DNA from: Lysobacteraceae bacterium
Lineage (GTDB): Bacteria; Pseudomonadota; Gammaproteobacteria; Nitrococcales; AK92
Assembly: GCA_012523465.1 (NCBI GenBank)
Contig: JAAYIK010000015.1
Span: forward strand, 1 to 64,000
Direction of reading: 5' to 3'
Length of the DNA: 64,000 nt
Shown: in pieces, positions 17,569 through 28,039 of the stretch
Layout of the letters: each line of letters starts with the position of its first letter
How positions within the stretch are numbered: the stretch's first letter is position 1
Notes under the pieces: model-generated
The model's input: the letters and a program-made list of their open reading frames with translations, nothing else
The model's database searches: none
Told to the model about the DNA's origin: nothing
Made by a program: the position numbers and the translations under genes

Positions 17569-18934
17569 TCAGTCCAGCAGCCGTCAGGCAGCGACGCAGT
17601 CGGCCGAGCGGTCGATCGGGCCCGAGCGCATGATCGTCGTGCATCTCGACACCACCGGCAGAGGGGCCGAAGCCGCTCTGGCGGAAGGCGTGGCTTTGGC
17701 GGAATCCGCCGGCGCCGAGGTGGTGGCAAGTCAGATCGTCCGGCGCCCGGCGCCGGACCCGCGGTTTTATCTCGGTTCGGGCAAGGTCGCCGAACTGGCC
17801 GCCCTGGTGGCGGAGCAGGATATCGACATCGTCCTGATCAACCACGCCATCTTGCCTTCGCAGGAGCGCAACCTGGAGCGCGCCCTGGGGTGTCGCGTGC
17901 TTGATCGGATGACGCTCATCCTGGACATCTTCGCCCAGCGCGCCCGCTCCTATGAGGGTAAGCTGCAGGTGGAGCTGGCCCAGTTGCGCCACCTGGCCAG
18001 CCGGCTGGTGCGCGGTTCCAGCCACTTGCATGGTCAGCAGGGCGGCATCGGCATGCGTGGTCCCGGCGAAACCCAGCTGGAGACTGACCGCCGCTTGATC
18101 GGCCGGCGCATCAGTCAGCTGGAGCGTCGGCTGGCGCGGGTGGCGCAGCGGCGCGAGCAAGGCCGCCAGGCGCGGCGCCGGCGCGAGGTGCCGGTGGTGG
18201 CCTTGGTTGGCTACACCAACGCCGGCAAGTCGACCCTCTTCAATCGCCTCGCCGAAGCGGGCGTGTACGCTGCCGACCAGCTGTTCGCCACCCTGGATAC
18301 GACCTTGCGGCGGCTGGAGCTGCCCAACGGCGAGCAGGCCGTGCTGGCCGATACCGTCGGCTTCATTCGCGATCTGCCGCCGCAACTGGTGGCCGCTTTC
18401 CGCTCCACCCTGGAGGAGCTGACCGAGGCCAGCCTGCTGCTGCATGTCATCGACGCCTCTTCCGAGGAGCGGGCGGAGCAGACGGCCGAGGTCGAGGCTG
18501 TGCTGGAGGACCTGGGCGCGCGCGCCGTTCCGCTGCTCAGGGTCTACAACAAGATCGACCTGCTTGGGCGCGAACCTGCCCTTGTCCGCGACGAGACCGG
18601 CCGGCCGGTCGAGGTCTGGCTCTCGGCCGCTACCGGGGACGGGCTGGATCTGCTGCTGCAGGCAATGGCCGAGCGGCTCGGCAGCGAGCGCGTGCGCGGC
18701 GTAGTGCGCCTGGCGCCCGAGCAAGCCCGGCTGCGGTCGCTCTTCTACGACCTGGGCACGGGGCTGAGCGAGGAAATCAGCGAGCAGGGGGAAGCCGTGC
18801 TCGCCGTCGGATCTGCCGCGCCGGGAGCTGAACCGGCTCTACCGTCGCGAAGGCCTGCGGGCCGAGCTGGAGCCTTTGTCCCAATAGCGAGGAAAATCCT
18901 GTTACCCTTGCCGTCGGCTGCTGCCGATCCTTAA
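17519..18934 (+). CDS. hflX: GTPase HflX, with apparent 3' frameshift
   Basis: HflX is a ribosome-associated GTPase that rescues stalled or heat-damaged ribosomes. Its N-terminal domain has [37 protein letters not shown] and [18 protein letters not shown]. The G domain has [12 protein letters not shown] and [15 protein letters not shown]. The start is uncertain: ATG 17630 is the first conventional codon downstream of hfq, but the family alignment begins upstream, favouring ATG 17519 or GTG 17537 within hfq. Near 18,809 the frame departs from the family; the expected ending [20 protein letters not shown] is encoded one base out of frame and stops at 18,887. Confidence 0.9.
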   Translation: MTSGAAVPGRRSSAITDQSSSRQAATQSAERSIGPERMIVVHLDTTGRGAEAALAEGVALAESAGAEVVASQIVRRPAPDPRFYLGSGKVAELAALVAEQDIDIVLINHAILPSQERNLERALGCRVLDRMTLILDIFAQRARSYEGKLQVELAQLRHLASRLVRGSSHLHGQQGGIGMRGPGETQLETDRRLIGRRISQLERRLARVAQRREQGRQARRRREVPVVALVGYTNAGKSTLFNRLAEAGVYAADQLFATLDTTLRRLELPNGEQAVLADTVGFIRDLPPQLVAAFRSTLEELTEASLLLHVIDASSEERAEQTAEVEAVLEDLGARAVPLLRVYNKIDLLGREPALVRDETGRPVEVWLSAATGDGLDLLLQAMAERLGSERVRGVVRLAPEQARLRSLFYDLGTGLSEEISEQGEAVLAVGSAAPGAEPALPSRRPAGRAGAFVPIARKILLPLPSAAADP

Positions 18935-19002
18935 AATCCACCGGTTGCAGACCCGGCGGCCGGCGGCGCTGGCTGTCTTTCCAAAATTCGACGGAGAAAT
19001 CA

Positions 19003-20178
19003 ATGGCTTGGAATGAGCCTGGGGGAAGCCGCGACCCTTGGAGCGGTTCAGGGCGCAATCAGGGTCCACCGGATCTCGACGAGCTGTTCAAGAAATTCAA
19101 CGAAAAGCTGCGCCGCCTGACCGGCGGGCGCGGTCCGGGCGGCGTTGGCGGCATCGGGCTGATCGTTGCGCTGCGCATCGCCGTTTGGCTGCTGTCCGGC
19201 TTCTACATCGTCACCGAGGGCAAGCGCGGCGTGGTCCTGCGCTTCGGCAAGTACCAGCAGACTTCCATGCCGGGCATCCACTGGCACCTGCCGTATCCCA
19301 TCGAAGAAGTGCGCATGGTGGACGTGGAGAGCCGGCGCATCGTGCGCATCGGCTATGAACCCATCGCCGGCGGGCGGACCCGCTCGGTGCCGAACGAGGC
19401 CCTCATGCTCACCAGGGACGAGAACATCGTCAACGTCCAGCTGGCGGTGCAGTGGCAGGTGAGCGATCCCGCCAAGTTCCTGTTCACGCTGTTGGAGCCC
19501 GAGCGGACGCTGAAGGAAATCACCGAAAGCGCGCTGCGTGAAGCCGTCGGCAAGCGCGACATGGACTTCGTGCTCACCGAAGGACGGGCTGAGGTAGTCG
19601 AGGCCACCCGCGCCCTGGTCCAGGAAACCCTGGATCACTACGATGCCGGCGTGCGGGTGGTCGAGGTTGCCATCCAGGACGTGCAGCCGCCGGAAGAGGT
19701 GCAGGGCGCCTTCGCCGATGCCATCCGCGCGCGCGAGGACGAGCAGCGCCTGATCAACGAGGCGCGGGCGTACAGCAACGAGGTGTTGCCGCGGGCGGCG
19801 GGGCAGGCGGCGCGCATCCGGGAAGAGGCCGAGGGCTATCGCGCCCAGGTGGTGGCCAGGGCCGAGGGTGAGACGGCACGTTTCCTCGCCTTGCTGGAGG
19901 AGTACCGCAAGGCGCCCGAGCTGATGCGCGAGCGTCTCTACCTGGAGACCATGGAAGAGGTACTGGCCAATACCGGCAAGGCCCTGGTCGATGTCGAGAA
20001 TGGTGGGTCGGTGATGTTCCTGCCGCTGGACAAGCTGCTCGAACGCAGCGGTAGCGGCGCCATCGAAGGGGCCGTCAGCAGCCCGCCGGCAGCGGAGTCG
20101 GCGACCGGCCGCAGCGATGCGCCGGCGCCTGCCAGGGACACCGGCCGTGACCGGCTGCGCAGCCGGGAGGTGCGTTGA
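19003..20178 (+). CDS. hflK: FtsH protease regulator HflK
   Basis: HflK and HflC form a large inner-membrane SPFH complex that encloses FtsH. The 391-residue protein has a Gly/Pro-rich cytoplasmic N-terminus beginning MAWNEPGG, one membrane helix (about 50-65), an SPFH/band-7 domain (VTEGKRGVVLRFGKYQQTSMPGIHWHLPYPIE), a coiled coil rich in Glu and Arg, and a low-complexity C-terminus. Its TGA shares bases with the hflC ATG, indicating tight coupling. Confidence 0.97.
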   Translation: MAWNEPGGSRDPWSGSGRNQGPPDLDELFKKFNEKLRRLTGGRGPGGVGGIGLIVALRIAVWLLSGFYIVTEGKRGVVLRFGKYQQTSMPGIHWHLPYPIEEVRMVDVESRRIVRIGYEPIAGGRTRSVPNEALMLTRDENIVNVQLAVQWQVSDPAKFLFTLLEPERTLKEITESALREAVGKRDMDFVLTEGRAEVVEATRALVQETLDHYDAGVRVVEVAIQDVQPPEEVQGAFADAIRAREDEQRLINEARAYSNEVLPRAAGQAARIREEAEGYRAQVVARAEGETARFLALLEEYRKAPELMRERLYLETMEEVLANTGKALVDVENGGSVMFLPLDKLLERSGSGAIEGAVSSPPAAESATGRSDAPAPARDTGRDRLRSREVR

Positions 20179-21056
20179 TGAGTGCTTTCAGAACAGTCGT
20201 CGTCGCGCTGGTGGCGATCGCAGCAGCGGCGCTTTATCTCTCGACCTACACCATCGACGAGACGCAGGTCGGGCTAAAGTTCCGCTTCGGGCGGATCGTG
20301 GAGACGGACATTCCGCCGGGGCTGCATTTTAAGGTGCCCATCATGCACACGGTGCGGCGCTTCGATGCCCGGATTCATACCCTCAACGAAGAACCGGCCC
20401 GCTTCCTGACCTCGGAGAAGAAGAACGTCATCGTCGACGCCTTCGTCAAGTGGCGGATTCGCGATGCGGCTCGCTTCTACACCACGGTCAGCGGCGATCC
20501 CAACAACGCCAACCAGCGCTTGAGCGAGATCATCCGCAGCGGGCTGCGCACCGAGTTCGGCAAGCGCACCATCCAGGAGGTCATCTCGGGCGAGCGCAGC
20601 CGCATCATGACCGTGTTGACCGAGCACACCATCGAGGCGGCGGAATCGCTCGGCATCGAGGTGGTGGACGTCAAGATCCAGCGCATCGACCTGCCTAGCG
20701 ACGTCAGCGAATCGGTCTACCGCCGCATGGCGGCCGAGCGTGAGCGGGTGGCGCGTGACTTCCGCGCCCGCGGCGCCGAGGCGGCGGAGCGCATCCGCGC
20801 CGACGTGGATCGTCAGCGGACGGTGATTCTGGCCGAGGCCTACCGCGATGCCGAGCAGATCCGGGGCCAGGGTGAAGCCCAGGCCGCCGAGATCTACGCT
20901 CAGGCCTATCAGCAGGATCCGGAATTCTTCTCCTTCTACCGTAGTCTGACTGCCTATCGGAAGAGCTTCGGCGCCGGTAACGACGTGCTGTTGCTGTCGC
21001 CGGAGTCGTCCTTCTTCCGTTACTGGCAGCAGCTTGAGCAGCCGGCGCGTCGGTGA
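20178..21056 (+). CDS. hflC: FtsH protease regulator HflC
   Basis: This is the second subunit of the HflKC complex, 292 residues. It has an N-terminal membrane anchor (about 5-22), then the SPFH domain beginning VDETQVGLKFRFGRI-like (TIDETQVGLKFRFGRIVETD) and the KKNVIVDAFVKWRI block, followed by a Glu/Ala-rich helix and YRKSFGAGNDVLLLSPES near the end. GGGAGG lies seven bases before the ATG at 20178, which overlaps the hflK stop. yjeT follows after 51 bases. Confidence 0.97.
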   Translation: MSAFRTVVVALVAIAAAALYLSTYTIDETQVGLKFRFGRIVETDIPPGLHFKVPIMHTVRRFDARIHTLNEEPARFLTSEKKNVIVDAFVKWRIRDAARFYTTVSGDPNNANQRLSEIIRSGLRTEFGKRTIQEVISGERSRIMTVLTEHTIEAAESLGIEVVDVKIQRIDLPSDVSESVYRRMAAERERVARDFRARGAEAAERIRADVDRQRTVILAEAYRDAEQIRGQGEAQAAEIYAQAYQQDPEFFSFYRSLTAYRKSFGAGNDVLLLSPESSFFRYWQQLEQPARR

Positions 21057-21107
21057 CGGCGCGCGCTGACGGTGGCCGCCGGCGCCGGCCGGCGGCGGGA
21101 GGACGCC

Positions 21108-21296
21108 ATGGGCTCTGATCTGCTGGCTGCGCTCGCCCTCATGCTGGTGCTGGAAGGTTTGCTGCCGTTCGCCAGCCCCGATTTATTCCGTCGTCTGCTG
21201 CAGCATGCCGCCCAGCTGGATGATCGCGGGCTACGCATCAGCGGGCTGATGTCGATGCTGATTGGGGTTGTCCTGTTGTACCTCGTCCGTCACTGA
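21108..21296 (+). CDS. yjeT: Small membrane protein of the DUF2065 (YjeT) family
   Basis: This 62-residue protein has two hydrophobic segments (residues 5-20 and about 44-58) separated by a polar loop. It matches the YjeT family, which commonly follows hflC. GGAGG precedes the ATG at 21108 by five bases. The conserved FASPDLFRRLLQ and RISGLMSMLIGVVLLYLVR segments are visible. The molecular function is unknown. Confidence 0.9.
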   Translation: MGSDLLAALALMLVLEGLLPFASPDLFRRLLQHAAQLDDRGLRISGLMSMLIGVVLLYLVRH

Positions 21297-21309
21297 GCGA
21301 TCACCGACC

Positions 21310-22512
21310 ATGAACGACCACGCCTTCACCACGTCCATGCGCTGGCTGCTGCCGGAGGGCATCGACGAGCTCCTGCCGCCGCGGGCCGCCGAGCTGGAGC
21401 GGCTGCGGCGCGAGCTGCTGGATCTGTTCTCCAGCTGGGGCTACGAGCTGATCATGCCCCCCTTCATCGAGTTTCTGGACTCGCTGCTGACTGGGACCGG
21501 CCACGATCTCGATCTGCAAACCTTCAAGATCACTGACCAGCTGTCGGGGCGGCTGATGGGCATACGCGCCGACATGACGCCGCAGGCGGCGCGCATCGAC
21601 GCGCACCAGCTGCGGCGCGAGGAGCCCTCGCGGCTCTGCTACATCGGCACGGTGCTGCGTACGCGTCCGGACAGCATCGGCGGCAGCCGTGATCCGGTGC
21701 AGGTCGGCGCCGAGCTGTTCGGCCACGACGGCATCGAAAGCGACATCGAGATCATCTCGTTGATGGTGGAAGTGCTGCGGACCGCCGGCATCACCCGGCC
21801 GTATCTCGACATCGGCCATGTCGGCATCTTCCGCAGCCTGGTGCGACAAGCGGAGCTGGCGCCGGCGGTCGAGGCCGCACTCTATGACGCCTTGCACCGC
21901 AAAGCTCGTGCCGACATCGACGAGCTGCTGGCGACGGTGGATGCGCCGACCCCGGTGCGCGACATGCTCTCAGCGCTGTCCGATCTGCACGGCGGCATTG
22001 AGGTGCTGGACGAGATCGCCGAGGTGCTGCGGCCGGCCAACGGCGAGGTGCAGCAGGCGCTGGCCAACCTGCGCGGCATCGCCGAGCTGATCGCGCAGCG
22101 CTTCCCCGACTTGCCGCTGCATTTCGATCTGGCTGAACTGCGCGGCTATCGCTACCATACCGGCGCCGTTTTTGCCGCCTTCACGCCGGGATATGGGCGG
22201 GAATTGGCGCGCGGCGGACGCTACGACGAGGTCGGCCGCGTCTTTGGTGGGGCAGCGCGGCCGGCCACGGGCTTCAGCACCGATCTCAAGGCGCTGGCCA
22301 GCTTGGGCAAGCGGGAGTCGCGGCAGAAACCGGGCATCTTCGCCGACTGGAGCAACGACCCGGCGCTGATCGCCGAGGTCGAGCGCCTGCGGCGCAGCGG
22401 CGAGCGGGTCATCTGGGCGCTGCCGGGGCAGCGGGGCGACGCCCGCGCCATGGGCTGCGACCGCCGGCTCGTCCGTGCCCCGGACAACTCGTGGCAGGTG
22501 GTGCCGGTTTGA
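21310..22512 (+). CDS. hisZ: ATP phosphoribosyltransferase regulatory subunit
   Basis: HisZ is a catalytically inactive histidyl-tRNA-synthetase paralogue that binds the short form of HisG and makes it responsive to histidine. The 400-residue protein has WLLPEGIDELLPPRA, the class II motif-2-like CYIGTVLRTRPDSIGGSRDPVQVGAELFG, and RYHTGAVFAAFTPGYGRELARGGRYDEVG. It lacks the C-terminal anticodon-binding domain of true HisRS. Its presence implies a short-form HisG elsewhere. The hflC-yjeT-hisZ-purA order is common in non-enteric gammaproteobacteria. Confidence 0.96.
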   Translation: MNDHAFTTSMRWLLPEGIDELLPPRAAELERLRRELLDLFSSWGYELIMPPFIEFLDSLLTGTGHDLDLQTFKITDQLSGRLMGIRADMTPQAARIDAHQLRREEPSRLCYIGTVLRTRPDSIGGSRDPVQVGAELFGHDGIESDIEIISLMVEVLRTAGITRPYLDIGHVGIFRSLVRQAELAPAVEAALYDALHRKARADIDELLATVDAPTPVRDMLSALSDLHGGIEVLDEIAEVLRPANGEVQQALANLRGIAELIAQRFPDLPLHFDLAELRGYRYHTGAVFAAFTPGYGRELARGGRYDEVGRVFGGAARPATGFSTDLKALASLGKRESRQKPGIFADWSNDPALIAEVERLRRSGERVIWALPGQRGDARAMGCDRRLVRAPDNSWQVVPV

Positions 22513-22533
22513 GCGGCCCACCGGCTATCTTGA

Positions 22534-23853
<1,320 letters not shown>

Positions 23854-23861
23854 ACCGCAAG

Positions 23862-23890
23862 GGCCCGCCGCAAGGCGGGCCTTTTATTTT
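23862..23890 (+). terminator. Intrinsic terminator after purA
   Basis: GGCCCGCC-GCAA-GGCGGGCC forms an eight-base-pair stem with a tetraloop, followed by TTTTATTTT. It starts nine bases after the purA stop and is a textbook intrinsic terminator. Confidence 0.93.
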
Positions 23891-23986
23891 GCGGCCCGGC
23901 AAGCGCAGGCCGAGCGGTGCGGCCGGTAATGTTGATCTGAGCGAGACTCTCGGGAGCGCCACGCGGTGCGGGAGTGATGCGTGCGC

Positions 23987-24019
23987 AAAAACGAAGAAGG
24001 CGAGCTTATCGCTCGCCTT
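23987..24019 (-). terminator. Intrinsic terminator after tRNA-Leu
   Basis: On the minus strand AAGGCGAGC and GCTCGCCTT pair around a five-base loop, followed by TTCTTCGTTTTT. It begins 11 bases past the tRNA 3' end. Confidence 0.85.
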
Positions 24020-24029
24020 CGTTGGTGTT

Positions 24030-24115
24030 TGGTGCCGAGGAGAGGACTTGAACCTCCACAGGGTTTCCCCCACTAGTACCTGAAACTAGCGCGTCTACCA
24101 TTCCGCCACCTCGGC
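24030..24115 (-). tRNA. tRNA-Leu (anticodon CAG)
   Basis: Read on the minus strand it begins GCCGAGGTGGCGGAATGGTA and ends CTCCTCGGCACCA, with CCA encoded. The anticodon stem CTAGT/ACTAG encloses TTCAGGT, giving CAG. A long variable arm (GGGGGAAACCCT region) is typical of class II leucine tRNAs. Its length is 86 bases. Confidence 0.97.
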
Positions 24116-24155
24116 AGGGTCGGCATCTTCATGCCGTCTTCCTGATAGGCCGCAG

Positions 24156-24184
24156 ACTTTACCGAGCCAAGCGCGACCTGTCAA
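24156..24184 (-). promoter_or_regulatory. Sigma-70 promoter for tRNA-Leu
   Basis: On the minus strand a perfect TTGACA (24184-24179) is followed after exactly 17 bases by TAAAGT (24161-24156). Transcription would begin about 35 bases before the mature tRNA. Confidence 0.85.
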
Positions 24185-24216
24185 TGGGGTGCCAAGCCAT
24201 CGCGAACATGCAATAC

Positions 24217-24245
24217 GTTACAGACGGTGCGAGTTCGCGTATCCT
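24217..24245 (+). promoter_or_regulatory. Candidate promoter for rnr
   Basis: GTTACA (24217-24222) and TATCCT (24240-24245) lie 17 bases apart, each matching four of six consensus positions. The next gene start is rnr at 24288. It is divergent from the tRNA-Leu promoter. Confidence 0.4.
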
Positions 24246-24287
24246 GCTTGGCGAATCCAATGTTACCAAAAAGCAGCTGACAAATTA

Positions 24288-26576
24288 ATGAGCAGAAAAA
24301 AGCGGGCGCGTCGTTCTCCGGATCCTTACTTCGAGCGCGAGCAAGCCAAATACGCCAATCCCATCCCGAGCCGGGAGTTCATACTCCAGGTTCTGCGCGA
24401 GCACGGCCGGCCGCTGGACCGCGACGAGCTACTCAAGACCCTGAGCCTGGACAGCCCCGAGGCGGTCGAGGCGCTGCGGCGGCGGCTGCGCGCCATGGAG
24501 CGCGATGGCCAGCTGCACCGCAACCGGCGCGGCGGCTATGTCATCGTCGATAACCAGGACCTGGTGCGCGGCCGGGTGTCGGCGCATACCGACGGCTGGG
24601 GGTACGTGCAGGCCGACACCGACGGCGGGCGGCGGGTTTATCTGTCGCCGCGGGAGATGCGGTCGCTGATGCACGGCGACCGGGTCATCGTGCAGGTGGT
24701 GGGCCTGGATGCCGACGGCCGTCCGGAAGGCAAACTGGTCGATATCCTTGAGCGGCAGACCGAGCAGGTGGTCGGCCGGTTTTTCCTGGAGAGCGGAGTC
24801 GGCTTCGTCGTGCCCGACAATCGCCGCATCCAGCACGACATCATCATTCCCCCGGAGCAGACTGCCGGCGCCAGGTCCGGCCAGCTGGTTGTGGCCGAGA
24901 TCGTGGAGCAGCCGAGCCTGCGCCGGCAGCCGATCGGGCGCATCGTGCAGGTGCTGGGCGACCGCATCGAGGCCGGGATGGAAATCGAGATCGCTCGCCG
25001 CGCCCATGGCATCCCGGTGGAGTGGCCGCAGGAGGTACTGGCCGAGGCGGCAGCCTTGGGCGATCGCGTGGATCCGGCCGCGCTGGAGGGGCGAGTCGAT
25101 CTGCGCGACGTGCCGCTGGTCACCATCGACGGCGAAGACGCGCGCGATTTCGACGACGCGGTCTACTGCGAGCCTGCCGCCAACGGCTGGCGTCTGCTGG
25201 TGGCGATCGCTGACGTGGCGCATTACGTGCAGCCCGGCACGGCGCTGGATGCCGAGGCGAGCAAGCGTGCCACTTCGGTTTATTTCCCGCGCTCGGTGGT
25301 GCCCATGCTGCCGGAGCAGCTCTCCAACGGGCTGTGCTCGCTCAAGCCGGGCGAGGACCGGCTCTGCGTAGTTTGCGACATGATCATCGGCCCTGCCGGC
25401 CAGCTGCGCAAATGGCGCTTTTACCTGGGCGTGATGCGCTCCCATGCCCGCCTGACCTACGACGAGGTCGCCGCCATCCTGGTTGACGAGGATCCGCAGG
25501 TCAGCGCGCGCTACAAGGAGCTGCTGCCCCACCTGCACAATCTCTACGGCGTCTACAAGTCGTTGCGCGCCGCGCGCGAGCGCCGGGGGGCGATCGATTT
25601 CGAGACCACCGAGGCCAGACTGATCTTCAACGAACATGGCGCCATCGAGCGCATTGAGCCGCTGGAACGCAACGACGCCCACAAGATCATCGAGCAGTGC
25701 ATGATTGCCGCCAACGTAGCAGCCGCCAATTTCCTCCTGCGGCACAAGGTGCCGGCGCTGTTTCGCGATCACCTGGGGCCGGACGAGGACAGGCTGGACC
25801 AGCTGCGCCAGTTCCTGGGACAGCTCGGGTTGCAGCTGGGCGGCGGCGACAATCCCTCGCCCAAGGACTTCGCCCGGCTGCTGCGCGCGGTGCAGAACCG
25901 GCCCGACCGCCATCTCATCCAAACGGTGCTGCTGCGCTCCATGCAGGCGGCCGATTACCGGCCCGAGAACAGCGGCCACTTCGGGCTGGCGCTGGATGCT
26001 TACGCCCACTTCACCTCGCCCATCCGCCGCTATCCGGATCTGCTGGTGCACCGGGCGATTCGCCATGTCCTGGCCGGCGGCAAGGCCGAGAACTACTTCA
26101 TGCGCATGGACGAGCTGGTGGCGCTAGGCGAGCATTGCTCCATGGCCGAGCGGCGCGCCGAGGAGGCCAGCCGCGATGCCCTGATGATGCTCAAGTGCCA
26201 GTACATGGCGGACAAGCTGGGACAGGAGTTCGCCGGCCTGATCACCGGAGTGACCGGCTTCGGGCTGTTCGTGACTCTGGAGGACGTGTTCGTGGATGGT
26301 CTGGTGCATATCACCAACCTGGAAAACGACTACTTCCAGTTCGACCCGGTGGGCCATCGTCTGACCGGTGAGCGCACCGGCAAGGTCTACCGTCTGACCG
26401 ACCGGGTGGTGGTGCGGGTGGCGCGGGTCGATGTGGACGAGCGCAAGATCGACTTCGACCTGGTGGCTCATCAGCCGCACGATCGGCACGGCCGCGGCGA
26501 GATGCGGCCGGTGGAGACACGGGCGGCGGCACGCGGGCTTCGTTCCGGGCGCAGGGGGTTGCGGCGCAAGGCATGA
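24288..26576 (+). CDS. rnr: Ribonuclease R
   Basis: This is a processive 3'-5' exoribonuclease that degrades structured RNA and helps tmRNA-directed quality control. The 762-residue protein has an N-terminal helix-turn-helix (PSREFILQVLREHGRPLDRDEL), cold-shock domains, the RNB catalytic domain with TIDGEDARDFDDAVYCE (metal-binding aspartates) and HFTSPIRRYPDLLVHRAI, then an S1 domain (LITGVTGFGLFVTLEDVFVDGLVHI) and a basic tail. I chose ATG 24288, which gives the lysine-rich MSRKKRARRSP start; longer frames run into the promoter region. rlmB overlaps by four bases. Confidence 0.96.
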   Translation: MSRKKRARRSPDPYFEREQAKYANPIPSREFILQVLREHGRPLDRDELLKTLSLDSPEAVEALRRRLRAMERDGQLHRNRRGGYVIVDNQDLVRGRVSAHTDGWGYVQADTDGGRRVYLSPREMRSLMHGDRVIVQVVGLDADGRPEGKLVDILERQTEQVVGRFFLESGVGFVVPDNRRIQHDIIIPPEQTAGARSGQLVVAEIVEQPSLRRQPIGRIVQVLGDRIEAGMEIEIARRAHGIPVEWPQEVLAEAAALGDRVDPAALEGRVDLRDVPLVTIDGEDARDFDDAVYCEPAANGWRLLVAIADVAHYVQPGTALDAEASKRATSVYFPRSVVPMLPEQLSNGLCSLKPGEDRLCVVCDMIIGPAGQLRKWRFYLGVMRSHARLTYDEVAAILVDEDPQVSARYKELLPHLHNLYGVYKSLRAARERRGAIDFETTEARLIFNEHGAIERIEPLERNDAHKIIEQCMIAANVAAANFLLRHKVPALFRDHLGPDEDRLDQLRQFLGQLGLQLGGGDNPSPKDFARLLRAVQNRPDRHLIQTVLLRSMQAADYRPENSGHFGLALDAYAHFTSPIRRYPDLLVHRAIRHVLAGGKAENYFMRMDELVALGEHCSMAERRAEEASRDALMMLKCQYMADKLGQEFAGLITGVTGFGLFVTLEDVFVDGLVHITNLENDYFQFDPVGHRLTGERTGKVYRLTDRVVVRVARVDVDERKIDFDLVAHQPHDRHGRGEMRPVETRAAARGLRSGRRGLRRKA

Positions 26577-27337
26577 GCGAGCGACGAATCATTTTCGGCC
26601 TGCACGCGGTGCGGGCCGCAGTCAAGTACGATCCTGGCCGGGTGATCGAAGCCTGGGTCGAGCACGGGCGGCGCGACCGCCGCATGCAGCAGCTGCTGCA
26701 GGCGCTGCAGGCCCTGGACGTCCCGCTGCATCGGGTCGGCCGTCAGGATCTGGATCGCTTGACCGGCGGTGCGGCCCACCAGGGCGTGGCCATCGCCTAC
26801 AGTGGACAGCCGCCGGCCGGTGAGGAAGACCTGTGGCGGCTGCTGGACGGGCTGGAGGAGCCGCCGTTCCTGCTGGTGCTCGATCAGGTGCAGGATCCGC
26901 ACAATCTTGGCGCCTGCCTGCGTAGTGCCGACGCCGCCGGGGTGCATGCGGTCATCGCGCCGCGTGACAACGCTGTCGGGCTTACCCCGACGGTGCACAA
27001 GGTGGCTTCCGGCGCCGCCGGCACCATGCCGTTCTTTCAGGTCACCAACCTGGCTCGGGTACTGCGCCAGCTGCAGGAGCGGGGCATTTGGATCATCGGC
27101 GCTGCAGGTGAAGCGGAAACCAGGCTCTATGAAGCCGACCTGACCGGGCCGCTGGCGTTGGTGCTGGGGGCGGAAGACAGCGGCTTGCGTCGCCTGACCC
27201 GGGAGCACTGCGACCTGCTGGTGCGCATTCCCATGCAGGGCCGGGTGGAAAGCCTCAACGTGGCGGTGGCCGCCGGCGTGCTGCTGTTCGAGGCGCTGCG
27301 CCAGCGGCTGACAGCGGCCGAAAACGCCGTAGACTGA
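26573..27337 (+). CDS. rlmB: 23S rRNA (guanosine-2'-O-)-methyltransferase RlmB
   Basis: This SPOUT methyltransferase modifies G2251 (E. coli numbering) in the 23S rRNA P-loop. The 254-residue protein has an N-terminal substrate-binding domain (GLHAVRAAVKYDPGRVIEAWV) and the knotted domain motifs LDQVQDPHNLGACLRSADAAG, LVLGAEDSGLRRL and IPMQGRVESLNVAVAAGVLLFE. It starts within the rnr stop (ATGA), so the two are coupled. Confidence 0.97.
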   Translation: MSERRIIFGLHAVRAAVKYDPGRVIEAWVEHGRRDRRMQQLLQALQALDVPLHRVGRQDLDRLTGGAAHQGVAIAYSGQPPAGEEDLWRLLDGLEEPPFLLVLDQVQDPHNLGACLRSADAAGVHAVIAPRDNAVGLTPTVHKVASGAAGTMPFFQVTNLARVLRQLQERGIWIIGAAGEAETRLYEADLTGPLALVLGAEDSGLRRLTREHCDLLVRIPMQGRVESLNVAVAAGVLLFEALRQRLTAAENAVD

Positions 27338-27361
27338 GGGGCTGCCAGGGGCGGATTTCTT

Positions 27362-27390
27362 TTGCCAAGCCGGCGCGGCTGCTATACACT
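27362..27390 (+). promoter_or_regulatory. Candidate promoter of the rpsF operon
   Basis: TTGCCA (27362-27367) is followed after 17 bases by TACACT (27385-27390); an overlapping TATACA is also present. It would give a leader of about 105 bases before rpsF. Confidence 0.5.
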
Positions 27391-27436
27391 ACGCGGCTTG
27401 CCGGCATCGGCCATACATGCTTAAGCCGGACTCCTT

Positions 27437-27479
27437 GCCTGTACCGCGGGGTGCAGGCTTTTCATGACCCGCGAGGGTC
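27437..27479 (+). promoter_or_regulatory. rpsF leader: two hairpins, candidate S6:S18 autoregulatory site
   Basis: GCCTGTACC-GCGG-GGTGCAGGC forms a nine-pair hairpin followed by TTTT, then GACCC-GCGA-GGGTC forms a second hairpin with a GNRA loop. A CCG triplet sits at the top of the first stem. Known rpsF leaders bind the S6:S18 complex through a CCG-containing bulge near the ribosome-binding site; the location here fits, but the assignment is inferred. Confidence 0.45.
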
Positions 27480-27502
27480 TTGGATATCCGTAAGGAGCCA
27501 AC

Positions 27503-27952
27503 GTGCGACACTACGAAATCGTTTTCATGGTCCATCCGGACCAGAGTGAGCAAGTGCCCGCCATGATCGAGCGCTACCGCTCGATCGTCGAAAGCAAGGG
27601 CGGCAAGATCCATCGGCTGGAAGACTGGGGCCGGCGCCAGCTGGCATACCCCATCCGCAAGCTCATCAAGGCGCACTACGTTCTGATGAACGTCGAGTGC
27701 GGCATCGAGGAGATGCAAGAGCTGCAGTCTGCCTTCCGCTTCAACGATGCGGTGATCCGCAACCTGATCATCCGCAGGGACGAGGCGATTACCGAGCCTT
27801 CGCCGCTTGCCAAGAGCAAGGACGAGAGCGAGGGCGGCCGCGGCCGCGAGCGGGAAGAGCAGCGCGAGCGTGCCGAGAGCGATGCCGCTGACAGTGCCCA
27901 AGCCGAGTCGGCCGAAGGCGATGATGCCAGCGGCGAGGCCTCCCAGGGCTGA
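27503..27952 (+). CDS. rpsF: 30S ribosomal protein S6
   Basis: S6 binds with S18 to the 30S platform. The first 95 residues are typical ([61 protein letters not shown]). The GTG start at 27503 has AAGGAG seven bases upstream. The C-terminal tail from about residue 100 is unusually long and acidic, rich in Glu, Asp, Ala and Ser; S6 tails are glutamylation targets of RimK in some bacteria. The total of 149 residues is longer than E. coli S6. Confidence 0.97.
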   Translation: MRHYEIVFMVHPDQSEQVPAMIERYRSIVESKGGKIHRLEDWGRRQLAYPIRKLIKAHYVLMNVECGIEEMQELQSAFRFNDAVIRNLIIRRDEAITEPSPLAKSKDESEGGRGREREEQRERAESDAADSAQAESAEGDDASGEASQG

Positions 27953-28039
27953 GTCCCTGGTTGGCTGGATTCGGGCAGACGATGGGCTTTCGCGGTCGCC
28001 GGTCACGGCGGCCTTGAAGCTGGATAGGGAGTATTAGAG

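Noticed and set aside
24189-24287. Upstream extension of rnr by 33 codons
   Set aside because: It would run through the candidate rnr promoter and close to the tRNA-Leu promoter, and the added residues do not resemble RNase R.
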